Shown: positions 1 to 26,990 of the stretch, one piece after another
Position numbering within the stretch: the stretch's first letter is position 1
Layout: each line of letters begins with the position of its first letter
Origin: Engraulis encrasicolus
Lineage: Eukaryota; Chordata; Actinopteri; Clupeiformes; Engraulidae
Reading direction: 5' to 3'
NCBI RefSeq assembly: GCF_034702125.1
Contig: NC_085875.1
Location: 40,316,240 to 40,380,239, forward strand
Length of the DNA: 64,000 nucleotides
Position numbers and translations under genes: made by a program
Notes under the pieces: generated by a model
Database searches by the model: none
Seen by the model: only the letters and a program-made list of their open reading frames with translations
What the model was told of the DNA's origin: nothing

Positions 1-59
1 TCCAAAAATCCTCTTTCTGTTTTGTGGGCCTGTGAGGTGATACCAAGGATAAAGAAGGG

Positions 60-135
60 AGTACTACCAGAGAAGAGAGAAAGAGAGAAAGAAAGGACGG
101 CAAGAAAGAGGAAGAAAAGAGAGGAAGAAAGGCAC
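60..135 (+). repeat. Purine-rich GA/GAAA tract
   Basis: Nearly all A and G on the plus strand, with irregular GAGA and GAAAGA units. This is low-complexity sequence, too irregular to be a clean microsatellite. Confidence 0.7.
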
Positions 136-699
136 AAAGTGTGAGGGAGCATACAGATGCATCGAGACCACACCGTCGTCGATGTCGGCGGTGTTGTCAG
201 TATCAGACCTCCGCGCCTCCAGCAGCTGTGTCATGCCTCGCTGCGCTCATGCGGCCTAACTGCACACTTCCTGGCCAGACAGAGCGTCTGGTGGGTGGGG
301 GTGAGAGGTCAAGGCAGAGGGCCCCGTCTACCTGGTAAAGAACAAAGCCTGGCCCGATTGGAGCACTACTTTCTCCCTCTCTGCTGCGCTCTCGCCTATG
401 GAAGACCTATTCAGCACCATAGGAACCCACCAGTGTTTGTTATTGGGGGTGGGGAGCGTAAAGGGGATGGTGTTGGTTGGGTAGGGGGGCTGCTTGGGGT
501 GATTCTGTGTGTGGCTTCAGTTTTTTGGGGGGCTGAAAAAAGGGGAGCAACACTCTACAGGCTCAGGAAAACAGTGGGCAGAATATACTTCAAACGGCCT
601 CGATGGCAGGCAACTTGTTTGGTGCATAACTCATTTCATTTGTCCACCATCTTAATGTTTATGTAAGAAAATTCTTTCATGTCCTTAAAACACAGAGAA

Positions 700-1040
700 G
701 AGAAAAAAAATAGATTTTATTATTACAAAAGTAAAATGCTCTGTCGATCATTACGTTCGTTTTTGATTGCTCTTCTCTTATTTACAACCATATTTTTGGG
801 CTGGATGACTAATTGCAATTAGTTTGGTGAAAATCCAAGCGCTACATTCTGAGTGCCAATATTTAAAATGTTGCACTTTAAAACCCTAAAAAGTTCTGCT
901 CAGCTTTAGCAGTCCTTTAAAGAAAAAAAGTAACATCAAACTTCTGGGCTAATTAAATAGTGCCGGAATTATATTATTTAAATGACGGACAGCTAATCTT
1001 TTCCGATGTTACTCGCATTAATCCTTGGGAGAAAAAAAAA
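700..1040. promoter_or_regulatory. Candidate conserved non-coding element (homeodomain-type sites)
   Basis: About 340 bp of AT-rich, non-repetitive sequence without an open frame. It has a perfect 14-bp palindrome CTAATTGCAATTAG at 809-822 (two inverted TAATTG homeodomain-type half sites), a GCTAATTAAAT site near 949 and a TTTAAATGACGG site near 978. High complexity plus dense developmental factor motifs is typical of vertebrate CNEs. This is inference; an alignment across fish would decide. Confidence 0.35.
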
Positions 1041-1233
1041 CCTCCTAGGCATGTGGATTTGACACCTGTTCTCTCACCTGTGCTGGGTCTTATCAAAGTG
1101 ACTGAAATCACTGAAGCAAAGTGTTTCCCATTTTAGAGGGAATTAGGGATTTGCCAAAGGCAGACTCTACACCCACCACATGGATGGCAGTCACATCCAC
1201 TGGCGCATCAGTGCCTGTCTTTCCCTTACACAC

Positions 1234-1292
1234 GTGCGTGTGCGCGCACAGACACACACACGCACAGACACACACACAGGCACACACACGCC
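1234..1292 (+). repeat. CA-rich imperfect microsatellite
   Basis: Interrupted CA/CG dinucleotide repeat, plain low-complexity sequence. Confidence 0.75.
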
Positions 1293-2289
1293 ACTGTCTG
1301 CGCAAGAGGTTAATAACCTCGCATTAAATCAACCCACAAGCCAGATTAAGGCCTTGATTGGGACGACTAGATAACGTCCTGAATTTTAAGCAGGAGATGA
1401 GTGATGAGGTGCAGGTGGCTGACTGGGTAGCTGGTTGTGCGTGTGGGCGCGGCGGGCACAGACACGGGCGAGTTAGTAATATCCTGATAAGCGTGGCACT
1501 GGCGTATGCCATCTGGGTTACAGTTACAGGACCTGAGGCAGGTCATATCCTGCTGGAGCTGTGCAGGCCTCCGCCCCTGTACTGCCAATAGGATGTGATG
1601 GAGAGGAGAAGGCAGGCAAAGCCGGATGTGGTGGGGATGATAATGATGGGTATATAGGGCACGGGGTGGCCATTGATGTATCAATCAGTTCATAGCGTAT
1701 GCTTGTGTCATGAACTAACTATGGCTATGACTCCGTAACGTCATGTTTTTAACGTTTTTATTGCCTGTGGACATCATATCATTCATGATGTGCCATCATT
1801 TCATGCTTCAAAGAGTTATGCCCACAGTGTCAGCTGACAAGGTGCAAAGCATTATCAAAAAAGCTATCGGTCTATCTGACTTTCTGGTGTGTAATAGCAG
1901 GTCATACAAAGACTTCAATTTTTTGTACTAATCGTATATTTGGAAATTTGATAGTAAAATTCAAATACACTGTAGGTCTACGAATAACGGCAAAATTGTA
2001 TCATCAAAGTTAAGTATTTTAGGCTTTCTTTATTTTATGAGAAATTCTAAAAATAGCACAACATTGAACTGTTCAAAGGGAACAAAGTGTAGATGATTAC
2101 ATTATTAATAAAGGGTAAAAAAAATGTTTCAAGTTTGAGAAACATTTTTTACAGTTTGAAAAAAGTTTCACTGTAATACGACTATGGTGCAAATGAACTT
2201 AAGAGAAGGGGCTGTTTGAAAACAAAAGACACTGTCGTTGTTGAGGGCCTATGCTGTTTGTGACCCCTCACTGTACACCTGTCCAGCTC

Positions 2290-2490
2290 TTTAACTGAAA
2301 AACCAGTCATATAACGCCTTTCCCTCCCCGCGGACCTGCGTGTTTATTGCCGTGCTTTGTCCATCTCAATGGGTTAAGCAAACAGAAGCGCCTGAACAGG
2401 AATAGCCCCCTTATAAAGATAAAGGTCCCAGCAATTAATTTAGCGTTTTACCATGCCTGTGATTTACAAGGGTCTAATGGTAGGGGTTAA
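2290..2490. promoter_or_regulatory. Second candidate conserved non-coding block
   Basis: High-complexity sequence with no open frame. It contains a CCGCGG site, the string TTAAGCAAACA (forkhead-like) near 2373, TTATAAAGATAAAGG (GATA/TCF-like) and AATTAATTTAGCG. It lacks the features of the transposons in this window. Called by appearance only. Confidence 0.25.
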
Positions 2491-3058
2491 ACACACTCGC
2501 TCTACCAAAATGGGGGATGAATATATACGATCAACATACAGTAATGGGGGTGAAAATAAATGTTTAATTTCTCGTCTCCTCGGATGATTTTGTAGAATTC
2601 AAAAACTTTAGATGCTCAGTCAAATATCACTTCTGCCATACATCTACCTCAGATATAAACTCTCATTGAAGGCAAGACAGTAAGAGATGTCTTAAATATG
2701 AAGTAAAGCTCTTGGAAACTCGTAGTCACTAATAGGGAGGCCATCTGAATACTGTGCAAGCTTTATTTATCACAATACTTTTACCAGGATAACACCACCA
2801 CAAATAAAATAATCGCCTGAGTCATGCCACACTTGACATAGGCCTACATTATAGACATCACAGCTAGTCAACTGAGGGTGTTGTAGACAATGCGGGCACA
2901 TATAGGCAGCATTAAGAGGAGAAGATTTAGATTTTTTTTTGTAAACATTGCTCTATTGACTATTTTATATTTTGTTGATGAAGACCAATGTGAATGTAAC
3001 AGGTTATTTGATTCCCACAGTACACAACACACTGTCCACTACCTCTTATCTTTTTGTT

Positions 3059-3166
<108 letters not shown>

Positions 3167-3245
3167 CTTTTTCCAAATGATGAGGCTGCCCTCTAGTGGG
3201 GGAATGCACTTACATCAACCGTCTGCTTTCATTAACTGTGTAGAC

Positions 3246-3453
3246 CAGTGTTTCCCAACCAGGGGTACGTGTACCACTAGGGGTACGCGAGCACACTGCA
3301 GGGGGTACTTGGAAAATGTTTATTATTATAACAAATTAATGGAGAAGTCATATTAGGACAGAGAAAGCGATATAGAACATAACTTAGGGGGTACTCGTGG
3401 CACAACTAAGATGCTTAGGGGGTACGTAAGACAAAAAAGGTTGGGAAACACTG
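3246..3453. mobile_element. 208-bp hAT-type MITE, copy 1
   Basis: Inverted ends CAGTGTTTCCCAACC and GGTTGGGAAACACTG flank a 208-bp non-coding body rich in 'ggggtac' motifs. The flanks are GTGTAGAC (3238-3245) and CTGTAGAC (3454-3461), an 8-bp target duplication with one mismatch, as expected for hAT transposition. A second 208-bp copy lies in the opposite orientation at 15565-15772. There is no transposase, so it was moved in trans. Confidence 0.9.
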
Positions 3454-4122
3454 CTGTAGACCACTAAACCAGGTTAAAAACGAGCTTCATATTGACTTAT
3501 TTAATTCTCACAAGATATATTTGTATGATTGATCACTGGTCTAATGTTTTGGGGAGGCGAGTAAACACCCACTTTAAGATTAGAGTCGTAACATTTACAA
3601 TTACATTCCAGTGACTTAAATCACACGAATACTGGGCTGCCTCCCTGGCAACTATTTCAACTTGATGGATGAGATACTTTATGACACAAAGGCTTCAAGG
3701 CTGGGATGTGAACAGATATTTGTTTATCAGCTCCAAATCTCTTATAATGTTCGGTCATGTATTACAGTATATATAAAAGATCAAGATATGCAATTGTTTC
3801 ATGTCTTTAAAACAATTGAACATTACTGATACAAAAGAGCAATACTACTCAAACAAATCTGATGAGCTGCTGATGTGCTCTGTGTTATTGACATGACGTG
3901 ACTTCATTACTGATTACATTACGCATGGCAACAGATACTGATTGAAAGTTTCGACGTAGTAAAAAAACATTACGGAAGAACAGGTGTCATCATCCATAAC
4001 CCTTAACGCATCTCGTTTTTTTTTTACCTTCCACCACCACCATCATCAACATTACGTTGTCTGTGACAAACAGAAGCATATAAAAGCAAAACCCCAGAAA
4101 TATCAAAGTCGCAGCGAATTAC

Positions 4123-4214
4123 CTCTGTACATGTCAACAAGGGAGTCCTTTAGTTCTGTCTTGTGCGCCCATTTCAGGGGATGATGCTCCTCTTCACTCT
4201 CTGAGCAGCTCTCC
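4123..4214 (-). CDS. Putative internal exon of an unrecognised minus-strand gene
   Basis: On the minus strand this 92-nt block sits between acceptor TTGATCACAG and donor GTAATT. It joins in frame to the exon at 5691-5785: the AA left by that exon plus the first G here make Lys. The open frame then reads ESCSESEEEHHPLKWAHK followed by TELKDSLVDMYR, a Ser/Glu-rich then charged peptide without stops. I do not recognise the protein. Matching splice phase at both ends and a coding-like composition are the support. The next exon was not found. Confidence 0.42.
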
Positions 4215-4509
4215 CTGTGATCAATGCAATAACACAGAAAACTTCAGCTGCGCTTCAACCTTCCCTCAATTCATAGCAACCCAGTAGCCCATGGGAAAAC
4301 AGACTTTGGCCCCTACTCTAAATGAAGCATGAAAAGCAAGTGGTGGAAATCTGGTCATATGGCCTTTTCCTACCACTCTGCATGGGCCACTAATCTGTTC
4401 TGCAATGCACACACAGCTGAAGGGGGCCTTCGGTGCACCAATGGTTGGTTCTCATGGTCATGGGGATATGTTATGGTGTTGAGCACTACAGCCTAGAGTC
4501 ACAAAGGCT

Positions 4510-4586
<77 letters not shown>

Positions 4587-4632
4587 CAAAGAGTGCGCGT
4601 GCGTGTGTGTGTGTGTGTGTAAGAGAGAGGGT

Positions 4633-4690
<58 letters not shown>

Positions 4691-4732
4691 CAAAGAGTGC
4701 GCGTGCGTGTGTGTGTGTGTAAGAGAGAGGGT

Positions 4733-4811
<79 letters not shown>

Positions 4812-5690
4812 TGAGTGAGTGAGTATGTGTGTGTGTGAGAGAGAGGGTAAGTGTGTGTGTGGAGAGTGAGTGAGTGTGAGTGTGTGTGAGTGTGAACATG
4901 AGTGTGAGTGTGTGTGTGTGTGAGAGAGAGAGTGCGTGTATGTGTGTGTGTGTGTGTGTGTGAGAGTGTGTGTTTCTGTCCATGCTACCTAACACTGATG
5001 CTGGACAAGAAAAAAAAATCACAACTATCTTTATGATGTATGTGTTTGTGGACACATGTTTCATGTTTCCGCTCTTGTCACATGCATGTTTGTGAAGCAG
5101 TTTCTGGAGAGGTGAAAGAAAGAAATGACATCTCCAAATGCAAACAGAACTGTCTATATGCAATTCACTTTTAAAGGCTCAAATTTGGATAGGTCCATCC
5201 TTTGTAATTTAATTTAATTTATATTTATATTTGCACAATGACAAGGTATTGGTGATGCACAGAGGAGCACTCAGTACATCACCAGGCACTGGAGAAGGGT
5301 GCTATCATGTTTCCTCTACTTGTGCACAAGCAGAAGTCATTCGAAATGGCAGGCAAATAGGACAGAATGTTGTTCAAGTTTTGATAACATAGTTCAATAA
5401 TCGAACAGGAGCTTTGAATAGCCATAACTACACTTATTTGACACAAGAAGTGAAACAATGGCAAAGCCGCCTGTCGCATTCAGTGCGCTTTGAGTTCACT
5501 GACCTCAATTCGTGATAAATGAACCCATCTCGGCTGGCAGAACTACACTGAATGGAAGGGCGACCAACCGGAATCATGCACACATGCAACAAGTTACACT
5601 GAGCAAAAACAGCATCACTGAAGACTAAAGCGATGTAATCATCACTAATCTTACAGAGCTTAGCTGTGCATACAAGTTAATGCCACTTAC
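4215..5690 (-). other. Putative intron of the minus-strand gene
   Basis: Lies between the two candidate minus-strand exons. About 460 bp of it is a complex GT microsatellite (4512-4972). The remainder has no recognisable feature. Confidence 0.35.
4512..4972 (+). repeat. Complex (GT)n microsatellite block
   Basis: Several long pure GT runs (4512-4585, 4633-4688, 4735-4808) are separated by duplicated spacers. The string 'gacaaagagtgcgcgtgcgtg' recurs at about 4585 and 4688, and 'aagagagagggtaag' at about 4620, 4720 and 4838. The array has thus expanded both as dinucleotides and as roughly 110-bp higher-order units. GT and GCGC runs of this length are Z-DNA prone. Confidence 0.95.
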
Positions 5691-5785
5691 TTAACAGAAA
5701 GTTCACGTTCCAAGGTTGATATTTTGTGTTTTGCCCGCTGAAGTGCGCTTTTCACATCATGTGCTCTGCTTCTGTTATCCATCAT
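5691..5785 (-). CDS. Putative first coding exon of an unrecognised minus-strand gene
   Basis: Reading from 5785 on the minus strand the frame starts Met-Met-Asp-Asn-Arg and continues KSALQRAKHKISTLEREL to Ser-Val, ending with two bases (AA) before a consensus donor GTAAGT at 5690. The heptad-like Leu/Ile spacing suggests a short coiled coil. It joins in frame to the exon at 4123-4214. The open frame continues upstream, so the exact start is uncertain; 5785 and 5782 are tandem ATGs. The family is not recognised. A divergent arrangement with psma3, whose start is 1.25 kb away, would fit a shared promoter region. Confidence 0.42.
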
Positions 5786-6900
5786 GCAGTAACTGTCCAC
5801 CACCTGATGCCGAGTTTGACAGCAGCAAAACACTGCCTGGTGAACATGGTAGCCTAGAGCTCCTCTAATCTCCAAGAATGTAGTAGCTCATTTGAAACTC
5901 GAGCCATAACCAAGACAACAAGAGAGACACTAAAGCAGTCTCAGCTCACAAGCAGATAATTTTTCACAGGGGTGAAGTCAGGAAGAGTGCCTATAGGCCT
6001 ACACCTGTTGGCACAGTGCACACACACTTCTAGCTTCCTGAGACAACTGGCGCGCGCGATGCTAAATGATAACAAATCCGCATTATTATGAATCATACAG
6101 ATGTAGACCTCTGTGCAGGTGAAAACATGTATAACTTTAACAGATGGTGCAGTCTGGCAATGTTATTCATCCACCACATCTCGAGAACGAAACGAAAAGC
6201 TGTGCGGCAAACATGCACGAGAACAAAAAACAACTTTCAAGAGTTTGAGGAGTTCTAGCCAGGAATGTTTGTGCGGAGACCTTGCAACCCACTGACATAA
6301 TCAAGATTCAATCTACCTGTTGCACAATACTCACCTGTAGAAAGTTTCCAGACGGGCGTATAACGTACTTCAACAAATTTTACATTTCAACAACAAGGGG
6401 TTTCCCCAAATCTTGGTGAGCTAGCTTAGCCTTTCTCATTCCATTTAGGAAACCGGGGGGAAACATTAAGGAAGTGCATTGAGAATACTTTTACAGTGTT
6501 TGCCCGCTAGAGAGCAGTAGATGATAAATAATTTACCATTTCACTAACCACATAGATGAAATTACAAACGCCTAAAGACATCAGCAGCTCCTGCTCTTTT
6601 CCAGCTCTCGAATCTATTTAATATTCTAGGTTCTTTGGTTTTCTTAAATAGTAATACCAGCCTATAATGTGTTTCTTTTTTCTTTTTCTTGTTTTAATAG
6701 AAGTAAGGGCTGCACCTGCACATCTCAAATATGACAATCCTAGTCCTTACGCCTTGAAGTCATGTGTTTATAGGTAGGTATTGCTATCATATATCACAAT
6801 GTCATGTAAATACAATGTTTACATGTGACTCCACATTTGATTGATAAGGTATAGGCTTGGACTAGAAGTAAGAAGTTGTGGTACACTGCCCCCTTTTGAT
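5786..6900. other. Region between putative minus-strand gene and psma3
   Basis: No exon, RNA gene or transposon is recognised. It should hold the 5' end of the putative minus-strand transcript and distal psma3 promoter sequence. A GCGCGCG run at 6052-6058 is the only CpG-dense spot. Confidence 0.4.
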
Positions 6901-6904
6901 TCGT

Positions 6905-7030
6905 CACCGTTACCCGCCAATCAGGCTCTTCCTTGTTACGAAGTCAGAGTGGGAGAAGTGATGTTCTGTGAAGTTGCGTTTTGCACAGGGACTAAAATAT
7001 TGAGCTAGTTGTTTGCAGTTGGGCCGCAAA
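6905..7030 (+). promoter_or_regulatory. psma3: psma3 core promoter and 5' UTR
   Basis: A consensus CCAAT box (CCGCCAATCAGG, core 6917-6921) lies about 110 bp before the psma3 start codon, with no TATA box. That fits a TATA-less housekeeping promoter driven by NF-Y. The transcription start is probably about 6950-7000, but the sequence does not fix it. Confidence 0.55.
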
Positions 7031-23280
<16,250 letters not shown>

Positions 23281-23495
23281 AGCCCATCCAGCCCCAGCAG
23301 AAAGACGCATTTACCCCTCAAGACTTAAGCGCCGCTTTACATGTAGTCCCCAAGTGGACTACCCCAGACTCACAGGGCGACCGATCTTCTTATTTTGTAT
23401 GTTTTATAGACCGTTGGACCATTCACTTCTTTGTTTTTTTTGTTTGAATTCTCTGATTTTGGACATCATATAAAAAAACTGTTAGAAAAAGAACT
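23281..23495 (+). terminator. psma3: psma3 3' UTR and likely polyadenylation site
   Basis: There is no AATAAA within 250 bp of the stop codon. The variant TATAAA (23469-23474) followed by a GT/T-rich downstream element (about 23495-23510) is the best candidate signal. Confidence 0.45.
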
Positions 23496-23529
23496 TGTGT
23501 TTTGTTTTTAATACTAAATGCACGCACAT

Positions 23530-25540
23530 CTTCCAGGTTGCTTTGAGCCATTTTAGCAGTGAAGTTAAGTGGTCAGTGAAGGTAAGGTAGCTTGCCAACT
23601 GCAGTGCAGAAAATAACTAATACAAAGCTGTATAGCTAAAAAGTCCAAGTCTAAACGTATTGGTCTGAAATAATTGTTCCAAAGCCTGGAAGAATTGCTA
23701 AGTGAACTTTGATTTGTTTCAGCTTAATCACCTGTCAGATCTTGTTTTTGAATTAGGGTTGCAGTGCAGTAGAGGGGTCTTTTGTGGTTGCTTGCTACAC
23801 TGCAAGGAATTGAACCTCGTGCTACAAATGAGCAGTGCCAACCACCAGTGTATGCAGCAGCACCAAATGGACAGCCTTGCTGCATCGCATCTTGTGATAA
23901 ATTGCCATAAATTATAGTCAGGAGTCAAGACTAATGGGTATGAAAAAACTGCACTAGAACTTTTGCTACACTGTTAGGCCAACTATTTTGTCAGAGGCAA
24001 ACACTGCCATGTCACTATTATTAAGGCACTGTGTCTGATGTACATTAGCAAATCAGCAAGCAAATGCTGCTGCTGGACCCATGACTATAACTAGGCTATT
24101 TACTAATCTGAGCTCAGTCTAACCATACCATGAAACAGCCATCATTCAATTCTCATCTGAGAATCAATGAAAACTTATGAGCAAACAAAGTGTGTCAGTT
24201 GCTTCTTGTCACAGTAAATACACAGGAATTTAAACCGAGTACCTTCTCCATGGGAAATGCATATACATGTCAATGGTGTATTTCAAGTCAACAGAAAAAA
24301 ACATGGACTGAACATGTTCTGGACTACTGCTAAATTATCTCTATTGAACCAGTCTGTATTTGACACACAAATCTGTGTTCATCTCTCACAATGACCTTTC
24401 TAATTCGTCTTCAAAGTGAAGTAAGCAACTGCCTGTCATAACTTAAATCCGAAGAGGGAGAAGGGTCGCCCACATTGTTTACATTTCCCAACAGCAAATT
24501 ACACAAGGAAAGCACTGACTGATTGTAAAATGTCTCAAGCAAGTCGATAGGCCTACATACCCTCAATAGAAACTGTACAGTGTCCAATCCTTAAAACGTG
24601 ACATGATGTCGGTGAACTGAAATGAACAAATGGTGATCAGCTGCTGCTGGAGCATGTGAGTAGGCCTGTATGGTTCACAGTGGGGGTTGGAGTCAGGAGG
24701 CTCCCATTATGCTCAGCAACAACCACCTACAAGGCCATGTGGTAAAAATGCAGCCGAAACATGAAACCGACAATGCAGTTTGACAAAGTGACAACTGCAT
24801 AAAAACACAAGGATCACCTTATTTCAAGCAACCAAAACCAAGCAGGAGTTCATGGACATTAAAAGGAACCCTGTCAGAGATGGAATGGACATAAGCACGC
24901 TCCCATGTCTGAAAGATAATAATGTATAACTTCAGTTCACACCACGGAAATGTGGATGTGGGGAAATGTTTAACTTCCATCATCCCAATTACAAATTGAA
25001 TAGTAATTGAACCAACTACACCATAACGTTGAAGTATCGTTATACTTGGAAATAAAACCAATATATTTGATTAAAAACAGGTATCCTAAATATTAATCCA
25101 CAACAACCTCAACGTGCCCTCTCAGCACGGCACACACCACTGTCGTTTACTTCCCTCTTTCTTGTCTTCCGGTTACGTAATCACAAAGCCATTTCTGAGA
25201 GAAGGGTTTCTGACGTCCGAAAAAATAAAAAGGACGCCATTGCTCCACTTATAGCCTTCATCTGACCTTTTCTACATAGCGAGTCGACATTCTAATACAC
25301 CGCTCACGTCAAATACAAACGCACATGATGTGTGGTTATATTTGACGATTGTATCGCTACAGCTGTAAATGATACATGGCATGTCTACGGGCACCAACTT
25401 ACTGATCGTAGTGCTGTTGTCGTCGAGCCCGCGTTCGAAATGGAAAATAAATGCAATTAGAACAAAATGGCGTATGGCGACTACGACTAGACATGCGCAA
25501 CATGAAAAGGGGGCTATTTTTTCCCTTCTGATATGAATTC
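23530..25540. other. Intergenic region psma3-arid4a
   Basis: About 2 kb with no recognised gene or repeat. A possible minus-strand first exon with a consensus donor lies at its right end (25403-25490). Otherwise nothing stands out on either strand. Confidence 0.5.
25403..25490 (-). other. Possible divergent transcript 5' exon
   Basis: On the minus strand, sequence from a YY1-like AAAATGGCG (25466-25474, plus strand) and an NRF1-like ATGCGCAAC (25493-25501) runs into a perfect donor GTAAGT at 25402-25397. It could be the non-coding first exon of a transcript diverging from arid4a. No second exon was identified. Confidence 0.25.
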
Positions 25541-25559
25541 TGTTCTGTTTCTATAAAAC

Positions 25560-25890
25560 AACTGAGCCAATGGGCAAATTATGTGGGAAGTATTACAGCA
25601 GCTCTAACCAATGATTAGTAAGGATAGCCTTTGGGCTAAAAGGCACAACCAATCGTATTTCTATACTGAATGCTCCTAATTGTATGAAAGCCAAACACAA
25701 CATAACCAATGAAAAAAACAGATTTGTAGCGCCGCTTTCATATCCACCAACCATGCTTGGAAATAAAGTATGTCCTATAGAATTCGAAGCCCATGCGAAC
25801 CAATCATAATCCACTAAGTGCAGCTACTGCCGTTGATCCAGCCAATAGGGTTTCGAGAAACACAACCTTGGCTCAACAGCTTGTTATTTC
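25560..25890 (+). promoter_or_regulatory. arid4a: arid4a proximal promoter with six CCAAT boxes
   Basis: CCAAT pentamers, all on the plus strand, at 25567, 25608, 25649, 25706, 25800 and 25842, with spacings of 41, 41, 57, 94 and 42 bp. CCAAT is the NF-Y core; several helical-turn-spaced copies just before a first exon fit an NF-Y-driven promoter. No TATA box at the expected place. Confidence 0.6.
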
Positions 25891-25940
25891 GTTTATTGCT
25901 TTGCAACCCTGGCAAGTGGTAAGCAGTCACATCGGAGCAT
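25890..25940 (+). other. arid4a: arid4a non-coding exon 1 (5' UTR)
   Basis: The segment ending CACATCGGAGCAT is followed at 25941 by a consensus donor GTAAGT. It precedes the exon with the start codon by about 1 kb. The left limit, the transcription start, is estimated. Confidence 0.5.
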
Positions 25941-26990
25941 GTAAGTGAAGTTGTACACATTTCTTTGACAGATACTTCAAAGTTTCCCTAAAAGTAATCT
26001 ATTAACATACGTAACTAACACTGGCGGTTATTATCCGACGATGTTTCAGGTTATTTCTAATAGTTTTTAGCGAGAGTACTTACCTAGCTGACGAGGAATT
26101 GAATGGCAGTGGCCAGTCGGCTTGTTTTCGCAGTGAAGACATGTAGCTAGATAGCTAACGTTATGCGCCCTTTGTGGAATTGAAAGGATTGTTTCGTGAA
26201 ATGAATAATGGATGTTTTACATCCTTTCCCTCGTTGGTAATAGCTTAACGTATCAGTCTGACCTTGTTTGGATAGGCAGTGTTGTAAATTCTTCCGGACC
26301 TAGTTGTTCTGCTGAGTGTCTGCCTAGCAAGCTAGCTTTCCTGCTAGCAGGCGGTTTAAATCGCCATAACGAGGAACAGTTTAGCAAGGTTAGTTAGCAG
26401 GCTAGCTATATTTAGCCCCTGAGTTATAGAGTTAATCGCCCTAGGCGATTCCTTAATAGAAGTGTCTGTGTTAACCGTCATTGTTGGCAGCTCCTGGCGA
26501 CACGTTGTATCATGAAAATGTGTGGCAGTCCTTCTCAAGTAACCTCACTGTACTTTGGTAGAAGATAGTAGTGCAAGCTCCTGACATGGTGCAGCACCGT
26601 GAGCTATGATGGCGACGTGACATAGTCAGATTGGGAGTAAAGCGGGAAGGAACACGCACTATTATGTTTGTCCCTACACAGCCTCCGGATTATACCTCAT
26701 ACAGCAGTTTTCTGTTGTCTTGGACATTTTGTTCGCAAACAAAGGCAAGAGTGCTTTTCGTCAGATGTTTTGAAAAGACAGCTACCTTGGTGTGAGCTTG
26801 CTTCACATTTTTGCCAGAGTGAAGGGAGGGGGGCTGCATCGAGCTTGAAAAGAATGCGTTAGAAGTAGCTAGCCTTTTTGCTAGCTTGTTAGCACATTAT
26901 CCTTGAAAACGCGGCTTTATTCTAGAAATGGGTAGATATCCGTTTGTTTGGGCTCAACCACAACATCTGTTTTGTCTTTTTGTTTTTCAG
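25941..26990 (+). other. arid4a: arid4a intron 1
   Basis: 1.05 kb between the 5' UTR exon and the start-codon exon; nothing recognised beyond ordinary intron sequence with repeated 'gctagc' motifs. Confidence 0.5.

Noticed and set aside
157..666. 169-codon open frame near the left edge
   Set aside because: Atypical composition, no recognised domain, runs through GGGG-rich low-complexity sequence and has no splice context; treated as chance.
4486..5163. 225-codon minus-strand frame rich in Thr-His
   Set aside because: Produced by the GT/CA microsatellite read in another frame.
24819..25061. 80-codon minus-strand frame in the intergenic gap
   Set aside because: No start context, splice partner or recognised family; could be part of the proposed divergent transcript but cannot be supported.
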